Both the position numbers and the translations under genes were made by a program. From Oscillospiraceae bacterium (lineage in GTDB: Bacteria; Bacillota; Clostridia; Oscillospirales; Oscillospiraceae), in contig JAFWDQ010000016.1 in the NCBI GenBank assembly GCA_017516065.1, positions 30,115 to 94,114 on the forward strand: 64,000 nt of DNA. Reading direction: 5' to 3'. This document shows, piece after piece, positions 9,257-16,777 of this stretch (positions are counted from its first letter, which is position 1; the number at the start of each line of letters is the position of its first letter). Below the pieces are notes generated by a model. It did no database searches. It saw only the letters and a list, made by a program, of their open reading frames with translations, and had not been told where the DNA came from.

Positions 9257-11551
9257 TCATCGTCCCGCGGCCGCCGCGGCCTGTACGCTGGTCAGACGGC
9301 GCACGCCTGCCTCCGGACGGTAGCCCTTTCGCAGCAGCAGCCAGAGGATGCACACCACAAGGAGCCCCGCGATGACGGTCCATATGCCGAAGCCGATCTG
9401 TCCGGCCGCAAGGCTGCCCAGCTGGTACACGATCAGCGCCAGCACGTAGGCCCACAGGCACATGTAGCCGATGGCGGACCAGGTCCACTTCGGGTTGTTC
9501 ATCTCCCGCTTGATGGCGCCCATGGCCGCGAAGCAGGGGGCGCAGAGCAGGTTGAAGATCATGAAGGCGAAGGCGCCCAGAGGCGTGTAGTCCGCCGCGA
9601 CCTTGTCCCAGATCTGGTCGCCGGTCTCCGCCAGCTCTTCCGCACCGTCGTCGTAGTTGTACAGGACGCCGAAGGTGCTCACGACCTCCTCCTTGGCCAC
9701 AAGGCCGGTGATCGTCGCCACGGCGGGCCGCCACTTGCCGAAGCCCAGAGGCCGGAAGATGACGCTCACGCCGTTGCCGATGTCGGCGAGGATGGAGTCG
9801 TCCATGGCGGTGACTTCGCTCTCGGGGATGTTCATCCGATCGGCCACCTGGGCTATGTAGGCATCCTGCACGAGAGACTCATCCTCCCAGAGATTGTCCA
9901 CCATGCCGAAGCTGCCGTTGACCACGCCGAAGCCGGACAGGAACCAGATGATGATTGCAGACAGGAGGATGACGCTGCCGGCCCGCTTGATGAAGGACCA
10001 GCCCCGCTCCCAGGTGGCCCGCAGGACGTTGCCGGCGAAGGGCACGTGATAGGCGGGTAGTTCCATGACGAAGGGGGCGGGCTCACCGGCGAAGACCTTG
10101 AACTTCTTGAGCATGATGCCGGAGACCACGATGGAGGCGATGCCGATGAAATAGGCGGACACGGCCACCCAGGCGGACCCGCCGAAGATGGCGCCGGCGA
10201 TCAGACCGATGATGGGGATCTTCGCGCCGCAGGGCATGAAGGTGGTGGTCATGAGTGTGAGCTTCCGGTCCCGGTCCTGCTCGATGGTCCGGGAGGCCAT
10301 CAGACCGGGGATGCCGCAGCCGGTGGCCACCAGCATGGGGATGAAGCTCTTACCGGACAGGCCGAAGTGCCGGAAGATCCGGTCCATGACGAAGGCCACC
10401 CGGGACATATAGCCGATATCCTCCAGGATGGACAGCAGAAGGAAGAGGACCAGCATCTGCGGCACGAAGCCCAGCACCGCGCCGACGCCGCCCACGATGC
10501 CATCCAGGATCAGACCGTAGAGCCAGCCGCCCTCTGCCAGACCCAGGGAGCCCAGCAGGGCGCCGATCCCGTTGGGGACCCACTCGCCGAAGATCACGTC
10601 GTTGGTGAAATCCGTGGCGATGGTACCGATGGAGACGTGCCAGCCGCCCATGGCGATTGCGTAGATCACGAACATGACGACGATGAAGATGGGGAGACCC
10701 AGGATCCGGCTGGTGACGATTTTATCGATCCGGTCGGAGGCGGACAGGGCGTGCTTTTCGCCCTGCTTGCTGACGGCCCGCTCCACCACCGCGGAGATGT
10801 ACTGATAGCGCTGGTTGGTGATGATGGACTCCGCGTCGTCTTCCATCTCCGCCTCACAGTCCGCGATATGCTGTTCCAGATGGGCAGAGAGATCCGCGTC
10901 GAGAGCCAGCTCGGAGAGGACCTTCTCGTCCCGCTCAAAGATCTTCACGGCGTACCAGCGCAGATATTTTTTATCCACCCGGTCCTCGATGGACTCCTCG
11001 ATGTGGGCCAGAGCGTGCTCCACGCTGCCGCTGAAGACGTGGGGATGCTCTTCGGTCCGTTTGCGGCCGGCCGCCTCGACGGCCTTTTCCGCGGCCTCCG
11101 TACAGCCCTCCCGCTTCAGGGCGCTCATCTCCACGGCTTCGCAGCCCAGGGCGCGGCCCAGAGCCGCCAGATCGATCCGGTCGCCGTTTTTACGCACCAG
11201 GTCCATCATATTGACGGCCATCACAACGGGAATGCCCAGCTCGATGAGCTGGGTGGTCAGATAGAGATTTCGCTCGATATTGGTGCCGTCCACGATATTG
11301 AGGATGACGTCGGGCTGCTCCTTCACGAGATAGTTCCGGGCCACCACTTCCTCCAGCGTATAAGGGGAGAGGGAGTAGATGCCCGGCAGATCCTCGATTC
11401 TCACGTCATCGCGGCCCCGGAGACGGCCCTCTTTCTTTTCCACGGTGACGCCGGGCCAGTTGCCCACGTACTGCCGGGAGCCGGTCAGGGCATTGAACAG
11501 CGTCGTCTTGCCGCAGTTCGGATTGCCCGCCAGCGCGATTTTGATATCCAT
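9257..11551 (-). CDS. feoB: Ferrous iron transport protein B (FeoB)
   Basis: 764 residues from the ATG at 11551 behind AAGGGGA; an in-frame TTG three codons earlier is possible. The N-terminal G-protein domain shows G1 GNPNCGKTT, G2 GVTVE, G3 DLPGIYS and G4 NMMD, followed by the helical GDI region. The C-terminal half carries the Gate/Nucleoside-recognition helices with conserved Cys segments (MVATGCGIPG, TFMPCGAK, LLCAPCFAA). It moves Fe(II) across the membrane, driven or gated by GTP hydrolysis. Third gene of the feoA-feoA-feoB operon. Confidence 0.97.
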   Translation of the reverse strand: MDIKIALAGNPNCGKTTLFNALTGSRQYVGNWPGVTVEKKEGRLRGRDDVRIEDLPGIYSLSPYTLEEVVARNYLVKEQPDVILNIVDGTNIERNLYLTTQLIELGIPVVMAVNMMDLVRKNGDRIDLAALGRALGCEAVEMSALKREGCTEAAEKAVEAAGRKRTEEHPHVFSGSVEHALAHIEESIEDRVDKKYLRWYAVKIFERDEKVLSELALDADLSAHLEQHIADCEAEMEDDAESIITNQRYQYISAVVERAVSKQGEKHALSASDRIDKIVTSRILGLPIFIVVMFVIYAIAMGGWHVSIGTIATDFTNDVIFGEWVPNGIGALLGSLGLAEGGWLYGLILDGIVGGVGAVLGFVPQMLVLFLLLSILEDIGYMSRVAFVMDRIFRHFGLSGKSFIPMLVATGCGIPGLMASRTIEQDRDRKLTLMTTTFMPCGAKIPIIGLIAGAIFGGSAWVAVSAYFIGIASIVVSGIMLKKFKVFAGEPAPFVMELPAYHVPFAGNVLRATWERGWSFIKRAGSVILLSAIIIWFLSGFGVVNGSFGMVDNLWEDESLVQDAYIAQVADRMNIPESEVTAMDDSILADIGNGVSVIFRPLGFGKWRPAVATITGLVAKEEVVSTFGVLYNYDDGAEELAETGDQIWDKVAADYTPLGAFAFMIFNLLCAPCFAAMGAIKREMNNPKWTWSAIGYMCLWAYVLALIVYQLGSLAAGQIGFGIWTVIAGLLVVCILWLLLRKGYRPEAGVRRLTSVQAAAAAGR

Positions 11552-11576
11552 AAAAAACAATTCCCCTTTCTGCGGC

Positions 11577-11798
11577 TCAGTCGACCTCGATCATTTCTGC
11601 GTCGCTCTTGCGCAGGGAGAGCTCATAGCCGCGGATATTCAGTTCCATGGGATCCCCCAGAGGGGCCACCTTGCGAACCAGGATCTCGACGCCTTTGGTG
11701 ATGCCCATGTCCATGATCCGCCGCTTCACCGGCCCCTCGCCGTGGAGCCGTTTCACCACAGCCGTTTCGCCGACCTTTACGTCCTTGAGCGTTTTCAT
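11577..11798 (-). CDS. feoA: FeoA domain protein (second copy)
   Basis: 73 residues with an SH3-like FeoA fold: KVGETAVVKRLHGEGPVKRRIMDMGITKGVEILV is the usual pattern with the R-x-x-DMGI core. FeoA is a small cytoplasmic partner thought to modulate FeoB. It lies 12 bases after the preceding feoA with GGAGGA before the start. Two separate FeoA genes before feoB are common in clostridia. Confidence 0.92.
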   Translation of the reverse strand: MKTLKDVKVGETAVVKRLHGEGPVKRRIMDMGITKGVEILVRKVAPLGDPMELNIRGYELSLRKSDAEMIEVD

Positions 11799-11810
11799 CG
11801 TCCTTCCTCC

Positions 11811-12023
11811 TCAAAACATGATCCGGCTGGCCATCGTCCGGTCCAGAGCCACGCGGCTGTCCTTCACCTGGACGATCAGGTTCCCGGCCGCCCGGGTGAT
11901 CACCGTCACAGCCGCACCCGTCACAAAGCCCATCTCCGCGAGACGGGCCCGAGTATCGTCCAGCCCCGTGATCTTCCGGATGGTGACGGTCTCGCCCTCC
12001 TTAGACATTGTCAACGGCATCAT
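11811..12023 (-). CDS. feoA: FeoA domain protein (first copy)
   Basis: 70 residues with the FeoA pattern: EGETVTIRKITGLDDTRARLAEMGFVTGAAVTVI, then a strand ending DRTMASRI. First gene of the feo operon. GGGAGG lies eight bases before the first of two adjacent ATGs. The 5' leader of roughly 110 bases holds three palindromic operators. Sequence clearly differs from the second FeoA, so this is not a recent duplication. Confidence 0.9.
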   Translation of the reverse strand: MMPLTMSKEGETVTIRKITGLDDTRARLAEMGFVTGAAVTVITRAAGNLIVQVKDSRVALDRTMASRIMF

Positions 12024-12047
12024 TCCCGCCGCCTCCCTGTTCTGATG

Positions 12048-12129
12048 TTAGCAAAAGTTAACACACAGCCTCAAAAAATGAATTAGCGAAAGCTAACATT
12101 CGCGCATTAAAATAATTAGCCCTAGCTAA
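12048..12129. promoter_or_regulatory. Three TTAGC-N4-GCTAA operators of the feo operon
   Basis: Inverted repeats at 12048-12061 (one mismatch, GTTAA), 12083-12096 (perfect) and 12116-12129 (perfect), spaced 35 and 33 bp, about three helical turns. They lie just downstream of the predicted start site, so bound protein would block initiation or early elongation. The half-site resembles that of DtxR/IdeR/MntR-type metal repressors (TTAG..CTAA). The regulator gene is not in this window. Confidence 0.7.
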
Positions 12130-12142
12130 CTCCTGTAAGCAG

Positions 12143-12171
12143 AGTATAACACCCGCTTTTTTCTCTGTCAA
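12143..12171 (-). promoter_or_regulatory. Promoter of the feo operon
   Basis: On the minus strand TTGACA (12171-12166), 17 bases, TATACT (12148-12143). The start site would be near 12136, immediately before the third operator. Confidence 0.75.
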
Positions 12172-12286
12172 GAATTTTTTTGCGCGTGAGCGAAGAGGGG
12201 ATACCGGCGGTCTCTTTTTCACCGCGAATGCCCCTGAACGGGGAAACAGCCCGCAGGCCCGGCGGCATGTGTTTTTTCTTGAAGAG

Positions 12287-12323
12287 TTGCAGAGTAATTG
12301 TTATAATTAGTTATAATTATAAT
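12287..12323 (+). promoter_or_regulatory. AT-rich promoter region of the cotH-like gene
   Basis: TTGCAG (12287-12292) is followed by three TATAAT hexamers in a row (12302-12307, 12312-12317, 12318-12323). The middle one is 19 bases from the -35. The repeated TTATAAT could also be a binding site for a Fur/PerR-family protein, but it does not match the PerR consensus well. Confidence 0.45.
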
Positions 12324-12364
12324 ATGTCCGGTCCGGCTTATCGGGCTTTGAGGAGGTTTGCCGT

Positions 12365-13819
12365 ATGAAAAGATATCGGGCGATATTGTTTTTGATGCTG
12401 GCGGTTTTCTCTTTGTGCATCGTCCTCTGCGGCTGTGCTGACGACCCGGTTCCGGAAGATGCCGCCGGAGGATCTTCAAATGAATCAACAGGCGCGGACT
12501 ATGAAACCACGCTGTTTGACACGGGGTTCGTGCACCGGATCGATATACGGATATCGGAGGAGGACTGGCAGGATCTGCTGGCGGATCCCGTTGAAAAAAC
12601 AAAATACAAAGTCGATATTGAAATAGACGGGGAGGAGATCAAAGACGTTTCGTTTTCGACAAAGGGGAACTCCAGCCTTGTCTTTGTAGCGGCTGATCCC
12701 GAAAGCTCCAGGTACAGTTTCAAAGTGAGCTTTGGTAAGTATGTGGACGGTCAGACGTATCACGGCCTGAATAAACTGAACCTGAACAACAGCTTCCGGG
12801 ATGCCACTTACCTGAAGGAGTACTTCAGTTACGAGATGTTCAGACAGGTCGGCGTGCCGGCCCCGCTTGTAAGTTATGTGTGGCTCACCGTCAACGGCAG
12901 CGACTATGGCCTGTATCTTGCCGTGGAGGATGAGAGCGAAAGCTTTCTGGACAGGGCATATGACGGTAACGGGGTGATCTACAAGCCGGAAAGCAAAGAC
13001 CTGGGACTGTCGGTGGACATGATAGACGAAATCAGAGAAAACGGCCTGTCCATGACGTCAGATCCTCACGGATCAGACCTGGTCTATCGGGATGACGATC
13101 CGGAAAGCTATCCGGATATCTTTGAAAACGCAGTAACCGACGCAGGGGAACAGGATGACCGGGCTGTGATAGCCGCCATCAAGTGCCTGTCGGAAGGAAC
13201 GGACCCGGGCGCTTATCTTGATACAGATGAGATTGTCCGTTATTATGCCGCGCACAATTTTGTCCTGAATTATGACAGTTATACCGGGGCCATGCTTCAC
13301 AACCTGGTGCTCGTGGAAAGTGACGGCAGGCTGGCGCTTGTTCCCTGGGACTACAATCTCTCCTTTGGCGCGTTTGTTCCCGGGATAGGGGATGACGTTC
13401 TGGAGGATGCGACGGCCCTTCTGAACCGGGGAATCGACTCTCCTCTGATCGGTGCCTCGGAGGACAGCCGCCCGATGTGGAGGTGGATCGTAAACGACGA
13501 CGCGTATCGCAGGGCATATCATGCTGCGCTCAACGATCTGGCCGCGGGTTATTTTGAATCGGGAGAATTTGACCGTGAATTCAATGACATGTATGAAATG
13601 CTGCTTCCCTACGTTGAAAAAGATCCGACCGCCTTCTATTCTGCTGAGGAATACGAGACCGGCTGCGAAGTGCTGAGACAGTTCTGCGAGCGTCGGGCGG
13701 AAAGCGTCAGGCTGCAGCTTGACGGGGCGCTGGCCCCGTGCAGCGAGGATCAGCTTGAGCAGGACAGGGTGGACGCCTCTGATCTCAATATCGTTGACAT
13801 GGGCGCGGCTGTTTTCTGA
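12365..13819 (+). CDS. CotH-kinase-family lipoprotein
   Basis: 484 residues. The lipoprotein signal ends LCGC (Cys24), followed by a Gly/Ser/Glu linker. The body matches CotH-like proteins: KYKVDIEIDGEEIKDVSFSTKGNSS, HGLNKLNLNNSFRDATYLKEYFSYEMFRQVGVPAP, YGLYLAVEDESESFL, and VPWDYNLSFGAF with the conserved WDYN. B. subtilis CotH is a spore-coat kinase; secreted lipoprotein forms in gut Firmicutes have unproven substrates. AGGAGG lies eight bases before the ATG. Codon choice is visibly more AT-rich than in neighbouring genes, which suggests acquisition. Convergent with the AmmeMemoRadiSam pair. Confidence 0.85.
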   Translation: MKRYRAILFLMLAVFSLCIVLCGCADDPVPEDAAGGSSNESTGADYETTLFDTGFVHRIDIRISEEDWQDLLADPVEKTKYKVDIEIDGEEIKDVSFSTKGNSSLVFVAADPESSRYSFKVSFGKYVDGQTYHGLNKLNLNNSFRDATYLKEYFSYEMFRQVGVPAPLVSYVWLTVNGSDYGLYLAVEDESESFLDRAYDGNGVIYKPESKDLGLSVDMIDEIRENGLSMTSDPHGSDLVYRDDDPESYPDIFENAVTDAGEQDDRAVIAAIKCLSEGTDPGAYLDTDEIVRYYAAHNFVLNYDSYTGAMLHNLVLVESDGRLALVPWDYNLSFGAFVPGIGDDVLEDATALLNRGIDSPLIGASEDSRPMWRWIVNDDAYRRAYHAALNDLAAGYFESGEFDREFNDMYEMLLPYVEKDPTAFYSAEEYETGCEVLRQFCERRAESVRLQLDGALAPCSEDQLEQDRVDASDLNIVDMGAAVF

Positions 13820-13880
13820 TCCTTTCGCTTCCCGGGCTAACCGAATCATAATCTCCCATTGCGGGAAACAGGCCGAAAAA

Positions 13881-13925
13881 GCGGGACACCCCTGCATGCC
13901 GCAGGGATGTCCCGCATCTTTTCTT
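13881..13925. terminator. Bidirectional terminator between cotH-like gene and amrS
   Basis: GCGGGACACCCCTGC (13881-13895) pairs with GCAGGGATGTCCCGC (13901-13915) with one mismatch. ATCTTTTCTTC follows on the plus strand, and an A-rich stretch lies on the other side. It sits between convergent genes. Confidence 0.8.
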
Positions 13926-13960
13926 CTGCCCGGATCTCGTTCCCGCTCCGTCCTTCCCGA

Positions 13961-14821
13961 TCAGCAGTTCCCGGTGTAGACACAGTCCAGCTGCTCCCGG
14001 GCAATATCCGCCAGATGATAGACTGTCCCGATCTTCGTTGCCGGGCGGTCCGTCATGCGGAAGCGAGGGAAGAAGCGGGAGATGTGCAGCGGGATACGGC
14101 GGCCGACGGTACGCCCCTCCGCGTCCTTCAGCCCCGCCGCCCATTCGGTGAGCGCGCGCATTTCCCCGTCTGAATCGTTCTCGCCCGGCACGATCAGTGT
14201 GGTCAGTTCCACGTGGCATGCCTGCACGGCCCTTGCGATAAAAGCCTTCACCGTGTCCAGATCGCCGCCGAGCACGTCGGAATAGTAGCGCGCCGTAAAG
14301 CCCTTCAGGTCGATGTTCATGGCGTCGATGTGCGGGAGGAGTTCCTCCAGTATCTGCAGCTCGGCTGTCCCGTTGGTGACCATCACATTGACAAGTCCGG
14401 CCTCATGTGCCATGGACGCCGCATCGCGGACGAACTCCCACCCGATCAGCGGCTCATTGTAGGTAAACGCCAGTCCGATATTCCCGCGGGACTTTGTTCG
14501 GACTGCCGCCGCGACCAGTTCCTCCGGCGTGACGGTTTCCGCTCTTTCCGACAGCTTCATCGCCTCCGCCGACCAGGAGATCTCGTGGTTCTGACAAAAC
14601 GGGCAGCGCAGATTACAGCCGTAGCTGCCCACGGAGAGGATCATGCTGCTGGGATGGAACCGCCGCAGCGGTTTTTTCTCGATGGGATCAAGGGCAAGGG
14701 CGGTGACCCGCCCGTAGTTTTCGGGAATCACCGTCCCGTTCACGCACTTCCGCGCGCCGCAGAGGCCTTTTCCGCCCTCCGGGATATTGCAGTGATGAAA
14801 GCATACTTCACAACGTGCCAT
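13961..14821 (-). CDS. amrS: AmmeMemoRadiSam system radical SAM enzyme
   Basis: 286 residues. The radical-SAM cluster motif is CNLRCPFCQNHEIS, spacing C-x3-C-x2-C, which binds a 4Fe-4S cluster and S-adenosylmethionine. An extra N-terminal set (Cys4, Cys7, Cys11, then LCGARKC) marks the subfamily related to pyruvate formate-lyase activases. GNIGLAFTYNEPLIG and MNIDLKGF are also conserved in it. It lies 15 bases after the Memo/AMMECR1 fusion gene, so they are co-transcribed. The family travels with those two domains, but its reaction is not established to my knowledge. Confidence 0.9.
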   Translation of the reverse strand: MARCEVCFHHCNIPEGGKGLCGARKCVNGTVIPENYGRVTALALDPIEKKPLRRFHPSSMILSVGSYGCNLRCPFCQNHEISWSAEAMKLSERAETVTPEELVAAAVRTKSRGNIGLAFTYNEPLIGWEFVRDAASMAHEAGLVNVMVTNGTAELQILEELLPHIDAMNIDLKGFTARYYSDVLGGDLDTVKAFIARAVQACHVELTTLIVPGENDSDGEMRALTEWAAGLKDAEGRTVGRRIPLHISRFFPRFRMTDRPATKIGTVYHLADIAREQLDCVYTGNC

Positions 14822-14836
14822 GTGATCCTCCCGGCG

Positions 14837-16222
14837 TCAGGTGTGACGCACGACTTCAAAGCGCTGCAGCGTCACCGTTTCATTCGGCCCGATCCCCGCC
14901 TTCTGCCGGGCGATGGCCACCTGCTGTTCCACGGTATCCACGCCGTCGAGGTCCGGCAAAAGGAGCCCGCGCCGGCCGCCCTTCGTCACGATCACACCGT
15001 AGCGCTTTACGTCCAGCTCGGCCTCAGACGCGATATCCTCCGGCTCTCCTAGCACATCCACGTTGATCTCCAGCCACGGAAGCTCGTCCGGGCGGATCGG
15101 ATGAAAACGCGGGTCGCGGCTCGACGCGCTGACGGCGTTGCGGATGATCTCCTCCGCCAGACTGCCCTGTGTCGGGGCGATGGTGCCGATGCAGCCGCGC
15201 AGTCTGCCCTGTTTGTGGATCGACACGAATGCGCCGGCCCGCGTATCGGTCAGCTCTGCTGGCAGTCCGTCCGGAACGTCGATCATCTTCCGATGCCGCA
15301 CATAGCTCTCCACCGATTCCCGGGCAAGCTGCACCCACGGATCGCACGCGCCGCGCTCTTCTGTCAGCCGCTCCGCTTCTGCCCGCTGCCGTTTCTCCAG
15401 GAATTTGCGGCTGTCGTCCGTCTCCGTCGGACGGAACGTGCAGACGCCGTATCCCACGCCGGTCACGTCCTCATGGGAAAGCTGTTTTGCCTCCACGCCC
15501 ATTCCGTCCAGCGCGCCGGCCATGATGACAAAGGAACGGTGTCCGCACTCCGCTGCGCGGTCACAGAAGCTCTCGTCAAAATCGAACAGCTCGCCGAAGG
15601 CCGCCCGCGCGCACACGTCCATGATGCGCGCATCGTACTGCGGGCCTTCCGGCGCAAAGCCATAGGGGCCGCAGCTCTGCAGCTTGTGGGAGAGGTCGCC
15701 GCTGGCGATATAGACCGCTCTGCGGTCAAGCTCCGAAACGGCCTGCTGAACGATCTGCCCCAGCCGGTAATGATCCTCCAGCGGCAGTCCGGAAAGGCCG
15801 ATGCGTACGAGCCTGAAATCCGAATAAAACTGCCGGATGAAATACAGCGGTACCATCGTGCCGTGGTCCAGCTCCGGCGCTCTCTGACCAAGTGTCCCGG
15901 CGGGAAAATCCTCCGCGGCCGCAATGCGTTCAATAGCCTTTACCAGTTCTTCGTCGTATTGCTCTTTGAACCGCACCTGCGGTGCACTGAACTGCGCAAA
16001 GCTGCCCCGCGCGCCCTTGCCGGGTGAGATATGGAAGTAGTCCGAGTACAGCGTGGTATGGGGACTGGAGACGATGACGGTCTCCGGCTTCAGCGCCGCG
16101 ATCTCCTGCGCGACACGGGTATATGCCGCCGTTGTCGTTTCGATCTGCCGCTCTCCTCCGCGTCCGACCTCAGGCACGATCAGCGGCGGATGCGGGACCA
16201 TATATGCTCCGATAACAGCCAT
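14837..16222 (-). CDS. amrA: Fused Memo-like (class III dioxygenase fold) and AMMECR1 protein
   Basis: 461 residues, two domains. Residues about 1-265 have the Memo/LigB fold with conserved His segments MVPHPPLIVPEVG, SSPHTTLYSDYFHI, DHGTMVPLYF and SGDLSHKL, likely metal ligands. Residues about 290-461 are AMMECR1, with SIHKQGRLRGCIGTIAP and SSRDPRFHPI. Together with the following radical SAM gene this is the complete three-domain AmmeMemoRadiSam set. GGAGAG lies just before the ATG. No signal peptide, so cytoplasmic. Biological function unknown. Confidence 0.9.
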   Translation of the reverse strand: MAVIGAYMVPHPPLIVPEVGRGGERQIETTTAAYTRVAQEIAALKPETVIVSSPHTTLYSDYFHISPGKGARGSFAQFSAPQVRFKEQYDEELVKAIERIAAAEDFPAGTLGQRAPELDHGTMVPLYFIRQFYSDFRLVRIGLSGLPLEDHYRLGQIVQQAVSELDRRAVYIASGDLSHKLQSCGPYGFAPEGPQYDARIMDVCARAAFGELFDFDESFCDRAAECGHRSFVIMAGALDGMGVEAKQLSHEDVTGVGYGVCTFRPTETDDSRKFLEKRQRAEAERLTEERGACDPWVQLARESVESYVRHRKMIDVPDGLPAELTDTRAGAFVSIHKQGRLRGCIGTIAPTQGSLAEEIIRNAVSASSRDPRFHPIRPDELPWLEINVDVLGEPEDIASEAELDVKRYGVIVTKGGRRGLLLPDLDGVDTVEQQVAIARQKAGIGPNETVTLQRFEVVRHT

Positions 16223-16282
16223 GTTTTTCTCTCCTTTCGGGTCGGTACGGTACGGTTTTTCACCGATGCTCCTGTCGATATG

Positions 16283-16288
16283 ATTATA
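16283..16288 (-). promoter_or_regulatory. Extended -10 promoter of the AmmeMemoRadiSam operon
   Basis: The minus strand reads TTTGG-TATAAT, an extended -10, about 60 bases upstream of the start. The -35 is weak. The interval between here and the tRNA terminator (16289-16450) shows no gene. Confidence 0.5.
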
Positions 16289-16450
16289 CCAAATGCGGCT
16301 CCCGATTCATAGTAGAAAAAACGATCTCATTCCTTTCTAATGAATGAACCGGAATGAGCGCCCCGTTCCGTCATTGCCGCAGTCCCTTCCCGATCCGGGT
16401 GACGGAAATAAGACCGCACCCGTGCGCCGGACGACGTTTTCTGCAAAGCG

Positions 16451-16488
16451 GAAAAAATCGCCGCAGGCGAAAAGCAGCCTGCGGCGAT
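16451..16488 (-). terminator. Terminator of tRNA-Ala
   Basis: A 12-bp perfect stem, ATCGCCGCAGGC (16457-16468) with 16477-16488, followed on the minus strand by a run of six T. Confidence 0.88.
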
Positions 16489-16489
16489 G

Positions 16490-16565
16490 TGGTGGACCTA
16501 AAGGGATTCGAACCCTCGACCTCTCGGATGCGAACCGAACGCTCTCCCAACTGAGCTATAGGCCC
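16490..16565 (-). tRNA. tRNA-Ala (anticodon CGC)
   Basis: 76 bases including an encoded CCA. The cloverleaf folds fully: acceptor GGGCCTA/TAGGTCC, D arm GCTC...GAGC, anticodon stem TTCGG/CCGAG with loop TTCGCAT (anticodon CGC), and T arm GAGGG-TTCGAAT-CCCTT. The G3-U70 wobble pair, the main alanine identity element, is present, which confirms Ala. Discriminator base is A. Confidence 0.95.
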
Positions 16566-16609
16566 AAATATGAAATTGTCCCGCCGGCGCGGAAATCATA
16601 AGCTTTATT

Positions 16610-16637
16610 ATTATAGCATAGAAATTGAATTTGTAAA
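16610..16637 (-). promoter_or_regulatory. Promoter of tRNA-Ala
   Basis: Minus-strand TTTACA (16637-16632), 16 bases, TATAAT (16615-16610), about 45 bases before the mature 5' end. Confidence 0.65.
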
Positions 16638-16692
16638 GGGCCTGCCCGGAAAATTTTTGCCGTCCAAAGACTGGGAGGTATGGAAAATTATC

Positions 16693-16721
16693 TTGTGATT
16701 TTGGGGCTCCTGTGCTATAAT
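16693..16721 (+). promoter_or_regulatory. Promoter of ddl-murF
   Basis: TTGTGA (16693-16698), 17 bases, TATAAT (16716-16721). Confidence 0.7.
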
Positions 16722-16777
16722 AATTTATCTTTGTGCGGCCCGGTATCATCCGTGGGCCGGGAAAGGTGGAGGCATCT

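Noticed and set aside
12301..12325. PerR/Fur box in the TTATAAT repeats before the cotH-like gene
   Set aside because: Does not fit TTATAATNATTATAA; simpler to read as overlapping -10 hexamers.
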